Source: Patiria pectinifera (lineage: Eukaryota; Echinodermata; Asteroidea; Valvatida; Asterinidae). From it: a stretch of 64,000 nucleotides of DNA. The translations under genes were made by a program, and so were the position numbers. The notes beneath the pieces were generated by a model. That model made no database searches and was not told where the DNA came from. It saw only the letters and a list, made by a program, of their open reading frames with translations. Shown here one piece after another: positions 39,416 through 51,400 of this stretch (positions are counted from its first letter, which is position 1; each line of letters starts with the position of its first letter). Location of the stretch: assembly GCA_029964075.1 (NCBI GenBank), contig CM057147.1, forward strand, positions 25,689,513-25,753,512, written 5' to 3'.

Positions 39416-41625
39416 CGTGGAGGTAAGTTTTTCAGGACGGCTATAAATTCTTAATTATGAAATCGGAAATTTTGATCAGAAAACTTCGTGAGATTTTTTG
39501 ATCGACACTTTCAGAACAGAGGGTGTGTAACTTTGTATTGTCAGGCAGAAAAAAGCAGTAGTTTTGTGTTTATAAACAGGAACCTGAGCGAAATGAAAGT
39601 AGTAAACAAATCTTTATGACGAAGTATGAAGATAGTAACATAAACCGGAATTCGGTAGCACGGCGATTAAAAATAGCGTAAATGTAGCCATGATTTTTAC
39701 GTTCGGAAACCGTTTGGTTACGTTTCCTTTGAAAAATACACATTGTTTTGACTTTTCATAAGGACTGAATAATTTACTGTGTTAATGTTTACCGGTGGTG
39801 TGCTGATCAATTTACATGAAGGACCGAATGTTTAATAAACTTAGTAGCCATTCAGATCGAGGGTCTGCGACCCTAAAATTATTATAACAATGATATAGTG
39901 AGAGATGAATAACTTGAAGACAGAGAAGTATACTTTGTTTTGTAATCAACTTGATGATTGCAGGGCTTACTGGGACATCCTGCTGGATGGCCAATAAGCA
40001 ACGTGTTAAGAAGCAATAAGGAAATAAATAATGAATTGAAATGATTGATAACCAGAGAGTTAAATGAACGGCCGCCATCTTCTAAGTGTGTATAAAACAG
40101 TAGTAAAACACCCGGATGTGTATGGCAGCACAATCACTGGCAGTTCATTTTTTTATTCTTTGTATAAAATGGAGAGACAAACGAAAAAAATGAACTGCCG
40201 ATGAAATAAATAACAATAACATGTTCACTTGGGAAAAAGAAACTGACGTTACGATTTCACGTGATCTGTTTTAAAATATAACTCAATACAATTTGTAACA
40301 ATGCTGGTCAACAACTGCGCAGGCGTAAGGTTGACGTAGTTTGAAGGCATTTTCCTTCAGTCTTGCTTTTCTTTCGAAGTCAGTTTATTAAGAAAAAAAA
40401 TCACAAAGCTGGAAATCTGATCTTCCCTCTTGTAAACGTGCATGGTAAATAATGGAATTAAGTTTAGATAACAAAAATAAATATAGGAATTTAAAATGAA
40501 ATAACGCATGACGATAAAAGTCTAATTATTACAGGTTAATACTCTATGCATGAAGCAGGGTCACTCACAAATTGTGTTAAATAATGTAATAAAATAATGT
40601 TCATCACGAAACCCACAAATGTTGATTGTTTATTCCTGTCTTTTGTTCTGCTTTGTACTTTCTTTGAATATTTTAATATTTACATTTTTTCTTTGAAAAT
40701 ATCAGTAGGCCCTACTCTACTTTTTAACAACATCTGTAGTAAGTTAAACAATAGGCAACATAATGTAAGTAAAATCATAAACAAATTATGTATACACACT
40801 TAGCAATGTATAGCTACAAGAACTTTTAAGCGGACAATTGTCGGATTATTTTGGACTTATTTTCTGAATTCAAATCAAAGAGGTCTCTCCTGGGCCACCT
40901 TACCCAGTTGGGTTTAAAGCACGTGCTCTGGTAAGCTTTCACTTGCATGGATTCTTACGTAATTGCTTATCAACTTACATAGTAACGACGCCAACAACCA
41001 ACAAGTTCTTCATTTTTTCAAATGCAGTCTTGTGTTGTTGTTTTTTTAATATGGCGAATTCAGCCAACCATTTGGCTCAAGCATGGGGGTCTTCCATTTT
41101 TTACTGTTGTCAAAACTGAAGTACATTTCTCATGTTTCGTGGATTGCAATATAATTATTTTCAAAATAACGATGATGTTGTTCGTATACCTGAAAACCAC
41201 GAAATTCTATTTGCACTCAGTTTACTTTGGCATAAAGCAACAAAATGAACAAGGAAGACTAGACGACTATACGTTCCAATTCATAGACCGGCTATATACA
41301 TTATTCAGTAAACTACAATATGGGTTTTCCCCTCACTGACGTTAATTTCATAACACCATGGTATGTACTCAAATATGAGTACTTTGAAAATGAACATGTG
41401 TAAAAGCTATGAAGTGGTGGCGCTCCCCTGCCAACCCCCCCCCCTTGCTATCCCCTCCCCTCCCCCTTCTTTCCCCTCTGGATATACAACACTGAACTTA
41501 ACCGCAATAGGAAAGTACTACGCGTTAAAAACATGTCCTACTTTTGATCCTAAATAACTCTGTTGTTTACTAATGGAATTACACCAAGGCATGTAAACAG
41601 GGCATGAAAAATGTATGCAGCGAGT

Positions 41626-41935
41626 TTCATCAGCTTTGTGCAAGAGGGTGTGATTTAATCGCCAAATAATAATACTCACTTTCAGAATCTGCCACTTTAG
41701 CCTTGGCGTCCTCCATGCAGCGGCCGAAAGCTTATGACACCCCGTAGCGCCAAACGATTGAGGATATGTGCAATGACATCAGGGGTGATCCTGCACTCCT
41801 TCAGCATAGTAGCTTTCGACCGCAGCACGCGCCTTCCGCTGCCGTCCCAAGCGCTGCATTGACATTCTGAAAGTGAGTAGTTTTCTTTCGTATGGCGTTT
41901 AAATCTCACCCTCTTGCACAAAGCTAATGAAAGTC
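41626..41935. mobile_element. 310-bp inverted-repeat element
   Basis: Left arm TTTCATCAGCTTTGTGCAAG and right arm, inverted, TTTCATTAGCTTTGTGCAAG; similarity runs about 70 bp inward to ACTCACTTTCAGAAT. The 150-bp middle has an open frame on the minus strand with no recognised domain. Confidence 0.7.
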
Positions 41936-42099
41936 GTTCCATAAAATTTGTGGTATCAGAATTGATTGCATATCTGAAATTTTGGAGAAAAAAAATTATC
42001 CAGGATAGGATCAAAAGGAGGAAATTTTTTGACACGTTGTAGTTCCTTCGTTTGGTGCGTGCGCATACGCTTCGACATTATAGCTCCCTCTAGGAACAG

Positions 42100-42105
42100 T
42101 TTAAT
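42100..42105 (-). promoter_or_regulatory. candidate poly(A) signal of gene 2
   Basis: ATTAAA on the minus strand 80 bp past the gene 2 stop codon. No AATAAA was seen on that strand in the next 500 bp. Weak evidence. Confidence 0.25.
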
Positions 42106-42184
42106 CTAGGTCAATCTAATTACATATTTTTTTACAGAGTCTTTTACGAAGAATACTCTTCTCTTTGGGTAGTGCAAACCCGCC

Positions 42185-42424
42185 CTACCGTGCCACCGAG
42201 ACACTCGGTTGAGTAGGGGCTAATGTCGGGTACAGATCATAGTACCCGGCACTCAGTAGGATCTCTGGTTCCTCGTACACCTCCCTGTAATGGGTGTTAG
42301 GGTTCTCCCAGAAGATCGGGCATTCCATGAAGAAGACGACGGTGCCGATCACCACCGTGAAGGTGAAGACTACCAGGAGAAAACGGTCGATGACCAGGCC
42401 TACGAAGGCCCACTCGTCCTCTGA
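42185..42424 (-). CDS. gene 2 exon 6: M4 and C-terminus
   Basis: 240 bp after the acceptor TTCCCAACAG: SEDEWAFVGLVIDRF, then M4 (FLLVVFTFTVVIGTVVFFM) and a 45-residue tail, ending at TAG 42185-42187. Phase 0 joins it to exon 5 through the conserved pre-M4 helix. Confidence 0.95.
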   Translation of the reverse strand, partial: SEDEWAFVGLVIDRFLLVVFTFTVVIGTVVFFMECPIFWENPNTHYREVYEEPEILLSAGYYDLYPTLAPTQPSVSVAR

Positions 42425-45400
42425 CTGTTGGGAAGAGAAAAGGAGACGGTGATATTAAGTACTCTGATTAATACACCGGTTTCAGTCTTGGGATTTCAGA
42501 AACGCACCGATCCAAGTTATTCCGAAGCTTGACTTAAGTACATGTATTAGTTTATATGAGCGTTTACGTGGAAGGATCGACCTTGCAGTCGATCGTTTGG
42601 AAGGACAATAGATTGTTTGTAATCGGTGGAAAACTCAATACTATTCTGCGTGTCATTCTACTGCATGTGTCACAAAAATGCACGGCTGAATCATTGTTTA
42701 CCGCACAGCAAACACACTAACCTATTCCATAGTTTAGTTCATACATGAAAGATGAACCAACATGGGTGCATCTTACATCACACAGACTTACATCCTCAAC
42801 TGTGTCCGTCTCCTCTATGTTGTGCTGGATGTAGTTTAGGTAACCTAGAAGTTCCTGCCACTCTTTCTTCACGGGCTTGTACTCGCCGTATCTCTTGAGA
42901 GGGCTTCCCCGCTCACGGTGCTCAATCTCCTCGCGCAGAGACGGCGGCATGGAGGACGTGGAAGCCCCGGCCATCTTGGAGTATCCCCTGGGCTCCTTCC
43001 TCCCGTTATCCCCCGGCAGGCAGATGAAGGAGGAGGAGGCGTTGCTCCGGATGACGGCCTTCTCCATCTGTTTCTGTTTCTCCTTCTCCTCGCGTTCCTT
43101 GTCTTCCCCCGGGCGCTTCATCAGCAGCAGCCTGGGTAGGATCTCCAGGAAGATCCGCCGCATCCACTTGCTCATTACGTGGGTGCTGGTGCTACGGAAG
43201 TGGAGGTTGATGGTCCAGACTGTGGCCACGATGGAGATGGCCACAGTGGCCATGGTAAAGAGCATGTAGCGAGCGATGAGAGGCACCGTGGTAGCGGTGG
43301 GTGGGATGATGGATGGAATCAACAGAAGGAACACAATCAGAGCCAGGAGCACTGAAATACACAGAGTGATCTTCTCCTGAGCTTCTGAGGGGAGGTAGAA
43401 GATCAGGACAGTCAATAGTGCAATTAGTATACACGGCAGTACCAGGGTGATGATGTAGAAGAGTGGGTTGCGATGCAGCACGAAGGTGTAGGTCAGATCC
43501 AAGTAGACGTCTTCGCAGCACGCGTACCTGATGGCGTGCTTCTCGATGAGTGATTCTACGATCTCCCACTCCCCGTTAGCTCGGTAGTTCTCCCGCTCAA
43601 CCCGTCGGCTGAGCGGCTTGATGTCAAGCTGGGAGGCGTCGTAGGTCCAGGAACCGAACTTCATCGTGCAGCGCTGCTCGTCGAAGGGGAAGTAGGAGAT
43701 GTCAATGAGGCAGGAACTCCTGAAGATGACAGGAGGATTCCAGTAGACCGTACCGTCGTGTTTTATCGTGGCTCTGTTCACAACCTCCACTGCGTAGTTT
43801 CCGTCGGCCCTTTATAGGAGGCCAGAGTGGAAAGAAAAACAGGTGATTCTACTCACAAGTCATTACATAGCAGTTAAAGTTTGGCAAAATATATATTGCT
43901 CACGGGAGTCTTACCCATGTCAACATGATACTTAGACTTCGAGTCGACCAAAAAGAAAAGGTTTGAGAAAGTTTAACCATCCCTGAAATTTACAATTTGT
44001 TTCTTTTGTAAGACATGCATAAAACCGTAATGTAAAGCAGGACTTGGTGGGATAAATTTAAAAGAGAACGTGTGTCAAATACAGCGCAGTGATTTCTTAG
44101 GATTGTTCTTCAGTATGGTTCCTCCATTATGACCACGCACGGCAAACGACAGTCTAGACACCATGACTTACGTGTTATAAAGAACGACGTCCGGCTTCCA
44201 AAGCTGATCGATAGGAACCTCCATCTGCTGCAGACCCTCGTAGTCGTCTGGGTTCCAGACAAACCTGTAATCCTTCCATTTCTGCCGGGGAAAAAAAGAA
44301 GCAGATGCAAAGGCTGATCATTATCATTCGATGTACAAAACGGCAAAAACAGAGGGCGGGCTAGCGTACGGTTGTGAGTCACGTTTAGCGTTTATAATTG
44401 ATCATATGACATACCTGTTTCAGCCAAATACTGGTGATCATAATCTGATTCTGCTCATCCTGATGAATAAAAACAAAAATATTAACTTGAAAAGAAGAAC
44501 TGTGTGAGCATGAGTGCATGTCTTTGTCCGACGTTTTCCATCCACAAAATCTAAAGAATGTATGTTTAAACAAAAAGATTTACGACGAACTTAAATGGAC
44601 GGCTTTGGTACTTCGGGGAAACATTATTATAGAGAGGATGAAGACAAAATCAATTAGAGCTAAAATTTGATGAGGCAGCAACTTCAGTTCTCACTTTTTG
44701 AGAGAAGACAATTTGAGGGGTATGACTACAGGGCATCAACTCAATCAAACAAACAATATGGAGGATACTGTTTAACTAAGAGTATAACAATAAACCAAAT
44801 CGAAGTTACGCTCGCGAATGTGCCAACTCGCCTCAACTATGCGTTGTTTTTTGATAAAAAAAACACGTCATGACGTTCTAGTCCAATTAATAGAGGGTCT
44901 TGCTTTCAGCATATATTGCATATCCGAAATCCTGTCTCATACAATATTATTCATTGCTGACGCGAAACTTCGATTTGGCTTATAGGTCATAATGAGGGCG
45001 CTCCAACGATGACATGTACTGGGTTCAAATAGCAGGCTCGTTGCTAAAGGGGCGGGGGGGGGGGGGCGGGGGGCGAGCAACTCCCCCCCCCCGGCAAAAA
45101 CCATAAACGTAAAAATAACTAAATTTGTGTTTTTTTCTTGTGGCGTGCCCCCCCCCCAATACCCGGAGTTGGCGACGGGGCTGTATAATCAGATAACATT
45201 TATTAAAGCAAATTAGCAACTTTACTTTCAATGTAAAGATTACAGATTGTAAACAAAAATGTATATTTAACTAATGTTAATAAAACGATTATCACGTGTG
45301 TTTGTACCCCCAAACTGCGTCGTAAAAGCGCCCTCATCCGTGCAAAATATGATCCTGTCTTTCATAGCCATCTAAGGTGAGTTTTTTTTAAATGACAACT

Positions 45401-48400
45401 TACGATGTCGACAATCTGAGACAAGGTCAGGCCGACGTAGACGTTCATGACGCTGGAGCTGTTCTCGACGGGAATGATCAGTGGGTTGTAGTCCTTCATC
45501 ATGTCTTCGTACAGACTGTACGCCGAGTCGGAACCTTCGCAACCTGAGGATTGCAAGTGATCAATAGAAAGTTTAACCGAAACATCTGCGTGACCCTGTT
45601 GGTTGTTTTCCTCTTTTCGGTCTGAGTACACAACGCGCCCTTAAATGCACAAAGGATCATTTGCATTTATCCCAATAGTAACCAACCAAATTATTATCAA
45701 AAAGCTTGGATAAAGATCGTACTGGTACTAAACAGCCCGTGAAATTATTTCATCTGGCTTGCAGTTACTTAGAGGAAATCAAGAAATGTAGGTGATTTCC
45801 AACGATCAATCAGTTGACTGATTTTTGGAAATAAAGGAGTCTATACAAAATCTCGTTTGGTGATCAAAAGATTGTGTATGGTTTGTCACTGCTTTCTCGA
45901 AAAGTGAACAATCCACCGAACTGAAATTTCAGCAGATTTAAGGTTTGAAACATTCTTCTTTAGATTTTGAGTGGTATTTAACTAGAAACGAGCAAAATGA
46001 ATGAAGTTCAAAATGATCCTTCATGCCTGTAAATAGATCCTGTTGTGGCAGCTTACGTGCATGTGCGAGGATTTGTTTTAAGTAAAGAGTTTCGAGGATT
46101 TGGTCATTTCCCTATTCCATTTTCTCTACGGCCATCCGAATAATTTACCATGCTTTCAATGTTTGGTGAAATTTGTTCAGAGGACAATCAAATTTGATCC
46201 AGTACAAGCCATTAAGCACATTCTGATGAACAGAAGAAGATCCCTGAATAGTTCGTGTATCTAGGTGTTGCGTCCGGGGAACATAATTATTGGGTTTTTT
46301 TCTGCACCCCTGCTAGATAACCTATTGACTGCGGATGATCTTTTGTCAAGAAGTATAAACATCATATCTAATCAATGTAGAAAAAAAATATGGAAGATCC
46401 AGCTTTTGATCCCGGTACCTCTGGTACTGCAAAGCGAGCGCCTTGGCATTTTGAGCTCTCCCCCATACTGCAATCCAGCTGTAAAATGTACTTAAATGTA
46501 CAATTATGTTTTCAAATAAAGTAGGTATTGAGAACACTTCGATCAAAAACAACAAAAATACTTTTGGAAGATCCGGGTATCGATCCCGGTATACCTCTCG
46601 CATGCAAAGCGAGCGCTCTACCATTTGAGCTAATCCCCCATAGTGCAAAACGCCTTCAATACGTACTTAAGACAATCATGTTTTCAGATAATGAGAACAC
46701 TTCGTTCGAAAATAAGAAATTACATTTGGAAGATCCGGGTATCGATCCCGGTACCTCTCACATGCTAAGCGAGCGCTCTACCATTTGAGCTAATCCCCCA
46801 TACTGCAATACGCCTTTAATACGTACTTAAGACAATCATGTTTTCAGATAATGAGAACACTTCGTTCGAAAATAAAAAATAACATTTGGAAGATCCGGGT
46901 ATCGATCCCGGTACCTCTCACATGCTAAGCGAGCGCTCTACCATTTGAGCTAATCCCCCATATTGCAAGACGCCTTTAATACGTACTTAAGACAATCATG
47001 TTTTCAGATAATGAGAACACTTCGTTCGAAAATAAAATATTACTTTTGGAAGATCCGGGTATCGATCCCGGTACCTCTCACATGCTAAGCGAGCGCTCTA
47101 CCATTTGAGCTAATCCCCCATACTGCAAACCGCCTTTAATACATACTTAAGACAATCGGCTTTTCAGATATGAGAACACTTTGTTCGAAAATAAAAAACG
47201 ACATTTGGAAGATCCGGGTATCGATCCCGGTACCTCTCACATGCTAAGCGAGCGCTCTACCATTTGAGCTAATCCCCCATATTGCAAGACGCCTTTAATA
47301 CGTACTTAAGACAATCATGTTTTCAGATAATGAGAACACTTCGTTCGAAAATGAAAATTACTTTTGGAAGATCCGGGTATCGATCCCGGTACCTCTCACA
47401 TGCTAAGCGAGCGCTCTACCATTTGAGCTAATCCCCCATATTGCAAGACGCCTTTAATACGTACTTAAGACAATCATGTTTTCAGATAATGAGAACACTT
47501 CATTCGAAAATAAAATATTACTTTTGGAAGATCCGGGTATCGATCCCGGTACCTCTCACATGCTAAGCGAGCGCTCTACCATTTGAGCTAATCCCCCATA
47601 CTGCAAATCGCCTTTAATACGTACTTAAGACAATCATGTTTTCAGATAATGAGAACACTTCGTTCGAAAATGAAAATTACTTTTGGAAGATCCGGGTATC
47701 GATCCCGGTACCTCTCGCATGCAAAGCGAGCGCTCTACCATTTGAGCTAATCCCCCATATTGCAAGACGCCTTTAATACGTACTTAAGACAATCATGTTT
47801 TCAGATAATGAGAACACTTCGTTCGAAAATAAAAAATACTTTTGGAAGATCCGGGTATCGATCCCGGTACCTCTCACATGCTAAGCGAGCGCTCTACCAT
47901 TTGAGCTAATCCCCCATACTGCAAATCGCCTTTAATACATACTTAAGACAATCATGTTTTCAGATAATGATTACACTTCGTTCGAAAATAAAATATTACT
48001 TTTGGAAGATCCGGGTATCGATCCCGGTACCTCTCGCATGCAAAGCGAGCGCTCTACCATTTGAGCTAATCCCCCATATTGCAAGACGCCTTTAATACGT
48101 ACTTAAGACAATCATGTTTTCAGATAATGAGAACACTTCGTTCGAAAATAAAATATTACTTTTGGAAGATCCGGGTATCGATCCCGGTACCTCTCACATG
48201 CTAAGCGAGCGCTCTACCATTTGAGCTAATCCCCCGTACTACAAGACGCCTTTAATACGTACTTAAGACAATCATGTTTTCAGATAATGAGAACACTTCG
48301 TTCGAAAATGAAAATTACTTTTGGAAGATCCGGGTATCGATCCCGGTACCTCTCACATGCTAAGCGAGCGCTCTACCATTTGAGCTAATCCCCCATATTG

Positions 48401-51400
48401 CAAGACGCCTTTAATACGTACTTAAGACAATCATGTTTTCAGATAATGAGAACACTTCATTCGAAAATAAAATATTACTTTTGGAAGATCCGGGTATCGA
48501 TCCCGGTACCTCTCACATGCTAAGCGAGCGCTCTACCATTTGAGCTAATCCCCCATATTGCAAGACGCCTTTAATACGTACTTAAGACAATCATGTTTTC
48601 AGATAATGAGAACACTTTGTTCGAAAATAAAAAAACGACATTTGGAAGATCCGGGTATCGATCCCGGTACCTCTCACATGCAAAGCGAGCGCTCTACCAT
48701 TTGAGCTAATCCCCCGTACTACAAGACGCCTTTAATACGTACTTAAGACAATCATGTTTTCAGATAATGAGAACAGTTCGCTCGAAAAAAAAACCAAAAA
48801 TACTTTTGGAAGATCCGGGTATCGGTCCCGGTACCTCTCACATGCTAAGCGAGCGCTCTACCATTTGAGCTAATCCCCCTATGATTATTAAACCGTACGT
48901 AATACCTAATATAAAACAGCTGGATTTTGAACTGATGTAGGTGATAATACAAAACAAAATCTCAGTTTTGTAAGCAAGAATTTTTCTGGAAGGTCCGGGT
49001 ATCGATCCCGGTACCTCTCGCATGCAAAGCGAGCGCTCTACCGTTTGAGCTAATCCCCCATACTGCAAGACGCCTTTAATACGTACTTAAGACAATCATG
49101 TTTTCAGATAATGAGAACACTTCGTTCGAAAATAAAAAATAACATTTGGAAGATCCGGGTATCGATCCCGGTACCTCTCACATGCTAAGCGAGCGCTCTA
49201 CCATTTGAGCTAATCCCCCATACTGCAATACGCCTTTAATACGTACTTAAGACAATCATGTTTTCAGATAATGATTACACTTCGATCGAAAATTAAAAAT
49301 TACTTTTGGAAGATCCGGGTATCGATCCCGGTACCTCTCGCATGCAAAGCGAGCGCTCTACCATTTGAGCTAATCCCCCATACTGCAAGACGCCTTTAAT
49401 ACGTACTTTAGACAATCATGTTTTCAGATAATGAGAACACTTCGTTCGAAAATAAAAAATTACATTTGGAAGATCCGGGTATCGATCCCGGTACCTCTCA
49501 CATGCAAAGCGAGCGCTCTACCATTTGAGCTAATCCCCCATACTGCAATACGCCTTTAATACGTACTTAAGACAATCATGTTTTCAGATAATGATTACAC
49601 TTCGATCGAAAATTAAAAATTACTTTTGGAAGATCCGGGTATCGATCCCGGTACCTCTCGCATGCTAAGCGAGCGCTCTACCATTTGAGCTAATCCCCCA
49701 TACTGCAAGACGCCTTTAATACGTACTTAAGACAATCATGTTTTCAGATAATGAGAACACTTCGTTCGAAAATAAAAAAAATTCTTTTGGAAGATCCGGG
49801 TATCGATCCCGGTACCTCTCACATGCAAAGCGAGCGCTCTACCATTTGAGCTAATCCCCCATACCGCAAAACGCCTTTAATACGTACTTAAGACAATCAT
49901 GTTTTCAGATAATGAGAACACTTCGTTCGAAAATAAAAAATAACATTTGGAAGATCCGGGTATCGATCCCGGTACCTCTCACATGCTAAGCGAGCGCTCT
50001 ACCATTTGAGCTAATCCCCCATACTGCAAGACGCCTTTAATACGTACTTAAGACTATCATGTTTTCAGATAATGAGAACGTACACTTCGTTCGAAAATAA
50101 AAAAAATACTTTTGGAAGATCCGGGTATCGATCCCGGTACCTCTCACATGCTAAGCGCAGGCTCTACCATTTGAGCTAATCCCCCATACTGCAAGACGCC
50201 TTTAATACGTACTTAAGACAATCATATTTTCAGATAATGAGAGCACTTCGTTCGAAAATAAAAAATAACATTTGGAAGATCCGGGTATCGATCCCGGTAC
50301 CTCTCACATGCAAAGCGAGCGCTCTACCATTTGAGCTAATCCCCCATACCGCAAGACGCCTTTAATACGTACTTAAGACAATCATGTTTTCAGATAATGA
50401 GAACAGTTCGTTCGAAAAAAAAAACTTTTGGAAGATCCGGGTTTCGATCCCGGTACCTCTCACATGCTAAGCGAGCGCTCTACCATTTGAGCTAATCCCC
50501 CATAGTGCAAGACGCCTTTAATACGTACTTAAGACAATCATGTTTTCAGATAATGAGAACACTTCGTTCGAAAATAAAAAATAACATTTGGAAGATCCGG
50601 GTATCGATCCCGGTACCTCTCACATGCTAAGCGAGCGCTCTACCATTTGAGCTAATCCCCCATAGTGTAAGACGCCTTTAATACGTACTTAAGACAATCA
50701 TGTTTTCAGATAATGAGACACTTCGTTCGAAAATAAAAAATAACATTTGGAAGATCCGGGTATCGATCCCGGTACCTCTCACATGCTAAGCGAGCGCTCT
50801 ACCATTTGAGCTAATCCCCCATACTGCAAGACGCCTTTAATACGTACTTAAGACAATCATGTTTTCAGATAATGAGAGCACTTCGTTCGAAAATAACAAA
50901 AATACTTTTGGAAGATCCGGGTATCGATCCCGGTACCTCTCACATGCTAAGCGAGCGCTCTACCATTTGAGCTAATCCCCCATACTGCACGACGCCTTTA
51001 ATACATACTTAAGACAATCATGTTTTCAGATAATGAGAACACTTCGTTCGAAAATAAAAAATAACATTTGGAAGATCCGGGTATCGATCCCGGTACCTCT
51101 CACATGCTAAGCGACCGCTCTACCATTTGAGCTAATCCCCCATAGTGCAAGACGCCTTTAATACGTACTTAAGACAATCATGTTTTCAGATAATGAGAAC
51201 GTACAATTCGTTCGAAAATACTTTTGGAAGATCCGGGTATCGATCCCGGTACCTCTCACATGCTAAGCGAGCGCTCTACCATTTGAGCTAATCCCCCATA
51301 CTGCAAGACGCCTTTAATACGTACATAAGACAATCATGTTTTCAGATAATGAGAACACTTCGTTCGAAAATACTTTTGGAAGATCCGGGTATCGATCCCG

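Larger units (their letters stand above)
37872..42184. other. intergenic region between the two convergent genes
   Basis: No gene recognised. It contains a poly-G (38411-38430) and poly-C (38497-38511) pair that can form an inverted G/C hairpin, the TIR elements at 39118 and 41626, and AT-rich unique sequence elsewhere. Confidence 0.6.

Noticed and set aside
42185..42424. Reading gene 2 as an anion-selective receptor because of Pro near the pore
   Set aside because: The Pro is at 19', not at the -2'/-1' filter. Glu270 is kept at -1', so cation selectivity is expected.
42877..43269. 130-codon plus-strand frame opposite gene 2 exon 5
   Set aside because: Shadow of the receptor coding sequence; no independent motif.
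46346..46648. Protein-coding frames with MVERSLCMREVPGSIPG-like peptides across the tRNA array
   Set aside because: They are translations of the tRNA-Ala sequence and spacer and recur wherever a tRNA copy does.
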